In this document: positions 61,919 to 64,000 of the stretch, piece by piece | Position numbering within the stretch: position 1 is the stretch's first letter | Layout of the letters: each line of letters begins with the position of its first letter | DNA from: Planctomycetales bacterium | Lineage (GTDB): Bacteria > Planctomycetota > Planctomycetia > Isosphaerales > Isosphaeraceae | Reading direction: 5' to 3' | Assembly: GCA_027451885.1 (NCBI GenBank) | Contig: DAIDHX010000165.1 | Location: 1 to 64,000, forward strand | Length of the DNA: 64,000 bases | Notes under the pieces: model-generated | Database searches by the model: none | What the model was told of the DNA's origin: nothing | Seen by the model: the letters and a program-made list of their open reading frames with translations, nothing else | Translations under genes and position numbers: made by a program

Positions 61919-62113
61919 ATGCTGGTCTTGAGCAGGAAGCTGGGTGAGAAAATCGTCATTGGTGACAATGTGGTGGTGACGGTGGTGAAGATCGATCGCA
62001 ATCAGATCCGGATTGGGATCGAGGCGCCGCCGGAGGTGTCGGTCTACCGAGAAGAGATCGCCCCTTACCGTGCTTCGCGGTCAGAATCCGAGGCCGTTGC
62101 GCTTGCACGGTAG
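61919..62113 (+). CDS. csrA: Carbon storage regulator CsrA
   Basis: 64 residues, standard size. GGGAG precedes ATG 61919. The RNA-binding residues are present: Leu4 in MLVLSRK and Arg44 in VSVYREEI. Known role: dimer that binds GGA motifs in mRNA leaders and alters translation or stability. Upstream, TTGACA at 61723-61728 is a possible -35 box, but no good -10 follows, so it is not listed as a promoter. The 285 bases between aroE and csrA hold no other gene. Confidence 0.96.
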   Translation: MLVLSRKLGEKIVIGDNVVVTVVKIDRNQIRIGIEAPPEVSVYREEIAPYRASRSESEAVALAR

Positions 62114-62281
62114 CCCTTGTTGGCGTGGGTCTGGCGGATCTGTTGAGGTCGAACCCTTGGCGCGGGCTCGCTCGCGCTAGAGAATTGAGATGATGGGCTC
62201 GACCGGTCGCGGCGATCGCGTAATGACGTCGCAACGCGCGGGGCTCCTTGGTCTTGGGCGCGAGGCGAGGTCGACCGAGCG

Positions 62282-64000
62282 ATGCTGTCGACGTGGATCG
62301 AGACCGCGGCCACGGGTCGTCTGGCCGGGCCGGTTCGGGCCGGCATGTGGTCGACGGTCGTCGTCGGCACCCACCCGATCCAGGAAAACCAACGGGTCTG
62401 GCTCGAGGTTGAGGTCGACGATCTCAAGCTGGGCCGCTTTCCTGCCTTCTGGCTGGTGAATAAGGGCTCGAACAGCCTCTGGCACGTCCCCATTCCGCCC
62501 CAGGGCGTTGGTGCCAGATTGCGATATCGGGCCTGTGTCGAGCTGGCGGATGGTACGTGTGCCACGAGCGATGACCAGCAACTGGTCGTGCGCCCGAATC
62601 TGCCGGATTCGACCGATCCTTCCGACTGGCTCTCACCGGTTGCGGAGGCCCTGGTTGGCAATCGCCAGATGACGGTGCGCATTGGCGCCCGCGGGTCGAC
62701 GTACGACGTGTATTTCCCCACCGTTGGCCTGCATTCGATGGTGCGCCCGCGGGAGGGGGATCAACCACAGAGCCGTTGCCACTTCCGCTCGATTGTGGGG
62801 GGCCTTGCGGTTGATCGCCGGCTTGACTGGTTCACGGAGCGCAATGCGTGGGAGTCGTACCAGCAATATCAGGGCGCGACCAACCTGCTCACCACCAAGC
62901 TCACCTGGCGGCGCGGGCCGATCGAGGTGCTGCTCAGCGACTTTGTCGCGGTAGGTGATTGCCTGCCCATGAACGCCGGCCGTGAGCGCTCGCCCGGTCA
63001 GTACATCAAGCGATTCCTCTTCAAGAACGAGGGCAAGGAATCGCTTGAGGTCATCTTCGCGCTCCATGTGCAGGCGGAGATCAACGGCGGGATTGGCGAT
63101 GTGGGGCTTTCCTGGCACGACACGGATCGCGTGCTGCTGGCGGTCAATCGTGGGCACGGCCATGCGAATCGCAAGCTGGCGCGTGACGCCACCATCGAGT
63201 TCGCGATCGCGTTCGACGGCCGAGGCGACGTGGAATGCGAGCCGACCGGCCCGCGCGAGGCGATGCTGCTACGCCCGCTCGAGCTTCCCGCAGGCGGCTC
63301 GGCCGCGGTCGATGTGCTTGTCTCGGGCGCATTCACTGGCTGGAGCGGCGATCGCGGCACCTTCGAACACTGGCTTTGCCCTGCGCTCAACTGGTTCCGC
63401 TCGGTCGATCTGGATCAGGTCGAGCAGAATTCCGCGCGCTACTGGGACGACTTCGTCGAACCCTTGCCCGACCTCTGGTTTCCCAAGCCCACCTACGCCG
63501 TCAACCTGCGCAGATCCGCCCTCGCGGCAGCGCTCCACTGCGATTCCGAATGGGGATCGGTCGCCTCGGGGTTCGATCGCGGCCTAAGCGCCTATTGCTG
63601 GCCCCGGGACGCCGTGCTCGTGGGCGATGCCCTCGGCCGGCTTGGCCATCCTGAAATCGGCGGCGGCGTCCTCGAATGGCTTGACCACGTCCGGGAGCGG
63701 CAAAAGCCCTACCTCTACTGGTTCCAGAAGTTCTCAATCGACGGAATCCCCGAATGGGAAACACCCTCGATCGACCAGACCGCCCTCATCCCCTGGAGCC
63801 TGGAACGGCACTATCGCCGCACAGGGAATCTTGAGGATCTACGCGGGCTCTGGCCCATGGTCGAGCAGGCGGCTCGCGTTTGCATGGGCGACTCCGGCGG
63901 CCATCCTGGGCTTGCGCTCCTGCCCGATCTCGAGCTCATCAGTGCCGCCTCGAACGTCGACCAGATCTATGGCGCCTATCTTTACGCCAATTCGTGCGTG
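62282..64000 (+). CDS. GH15-type glucoamylase/glucodextranase-like glycosidase, partial
   Basis: 573 codons visible from ATG 62282, chosen because GAGGT lies about ten bases upstream and no other start codon occurs in frame since the last stop. Residues about 1-400 are beta-rich and lack Cys-rich or signal features, a typical N-terminal sandwich of bacterial GH15 enzymes. From about 405 the alpha/alpha barrel begins: VNLRRSALAAALHC, YCWPRDAVLVGDALGRLGHPE, WFQKFSIDG, ETPSIDQTALIPWSL, and the Glu of LLPDLELISA, aligned with the general acid. The second catalytic Glu lies beyond the window. No signal peptide, so cytoplasmic. Likely acts on alpha-1,4/1,6 glucans. Confidence 0.85.
   Translation, partial: MLSTWIETAATGRLAGPVRAGMWSTVVVGTHPIQENQRVWLEVEVDDLKLGRFPAFWLVNKGSNSLWHVPIPPQGVGARLRYRACVELADGTCATSDDQQLVVRPNLPDSTDPSDWLSPVAEALVGNRQMTVRIGARGSTYDVYFPTVGLHSMVRPREGDQPQSRCHFRSIVGGLAVDRRLDWFTERNAWESYQQYQGATNLLTTKLTWRRGPIEVLLSDFVAVGDCLPMNAGRERSPGQYIKRFLFKNEGKESLEVIFALHVQAEINGGIGDVGLSWHDTDRVLLAVNRGHGHANRKLARDATIEFAIAFDGRGDVECEPTGPREAMLLRPLELPAGGSAAVDVLVSGAFTGWSGDRGTFEHWLCPALNWFRSVDLDQVEQNSARYWDDFVEPLPDLWFPKPTYAVNLRRSALAAALHCDSEWGSVASGFDRGLSAYCWPRDAVLVGDALGRLGHPEIGGGVLEWLDHVRERQKPYLYWFQKFSIDGIPEWETPSIDQTALIPWSLERHYRRTGNLEDLRGLWPMVEQAARVCMGDSGGHPGLALLPDLELISAASNVDQIYGAYLYANSCV

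Noticed and set aside
1-64000. CRISPR arrays, insertion sequences or prophage
   Set aside because: No regularly spaced repeats, transposase or phage-structural families were seen; the tandem repeats found are in-frame within genes.

Overview
The window is GC-rich chromosomal DNA from a planctomycete, most like the Isosphaeraceae/Gemmatales side of the phylum. The evidence is the family content: a DUF1549/DUF1553 cytochrome-type protein, DUF1571, DUF1326 and YdjY-domain secreted proteins, an N-terminal LEP-R motif of the planctomycete surface-protein type, a PilM-to-secretin cluster with very long low-complexity insertions, and many secreted proteins with no recognisable family. I see no rRNA, tRNA, insertion sequence, phage gene or CRISPR array. 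About fifty protein genes are supported, including two that run off the window edges.

Layout. 1-3074 (minus strand): two tandem related LEPR-type secreted proteins and a TolC-family outer-membrane efflux protein. 3664-7310 (mostly plus): a histidine-phosphatase-fold protein that has lost its catalytic histidines, accD, a PIG-L deacetylase on the opposite strand, lexA and rnhA. 7307-18153 (minus): a Tat-exported protein, an NtrC-type regulator with its histidine kinase, an M48 membrane protease, several small secreted proteins, and an HTH protein with a long Ser/Asp-rich linker and a C-terminal membrane segment. 18619-22998 (plus): the DUF1549/DUF1553 protein and a coupled pair matching the phosphonate-catabolism FAD oxidoreductase and phosphonatase-like HAD families. 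23015-33492 (minus): two tandem Gly/Trp-rich exported paralogues, two overlapping FHA proteins, a UxaA/GarD dehydratase, a multi-pass glycosyltransferase-like protein and an HpnA-like epimerase in one tightly coupled string, and an ABC-2 transporter pair.

35011-46505 (minus) is the most distinctive block: a PilM-PilN fusion, a PilO-like protein, a third single-pass membrane protein, then a strong terminator, then a separately transcribed giant secretin with a TPR-like N-terminus. The three inner-membrane proteins all carry long Met/Gly-rich insertions, and the secretin carries a 7-residue Gly repeat instead. This looks like the alignment subcomplex of a type IV pilus or type II secretion machine. 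The motor ATPases, platform protein and pilins are not in the window.

46899-59994 contains a GH13 enzyme, a large secreted protein, purH, a PQQ-like beta-propeller protein, a zinc-ribbon membrane protein, rimI, DUF1571 and a metallo-beta-lactamase-fold hydrolase. 59991-64000 (plus) holds a metallophosphoesterase, a shikimate-dehydrogenase-family protein lacking the usual substrate serines, csrA, and the first 573 residues of a GH15-type glycosidase.

Many starts were set by a Shine-Dalgarno sequence and a signal peptide rather than by the longest reading frame, and several are GTG or TTG.
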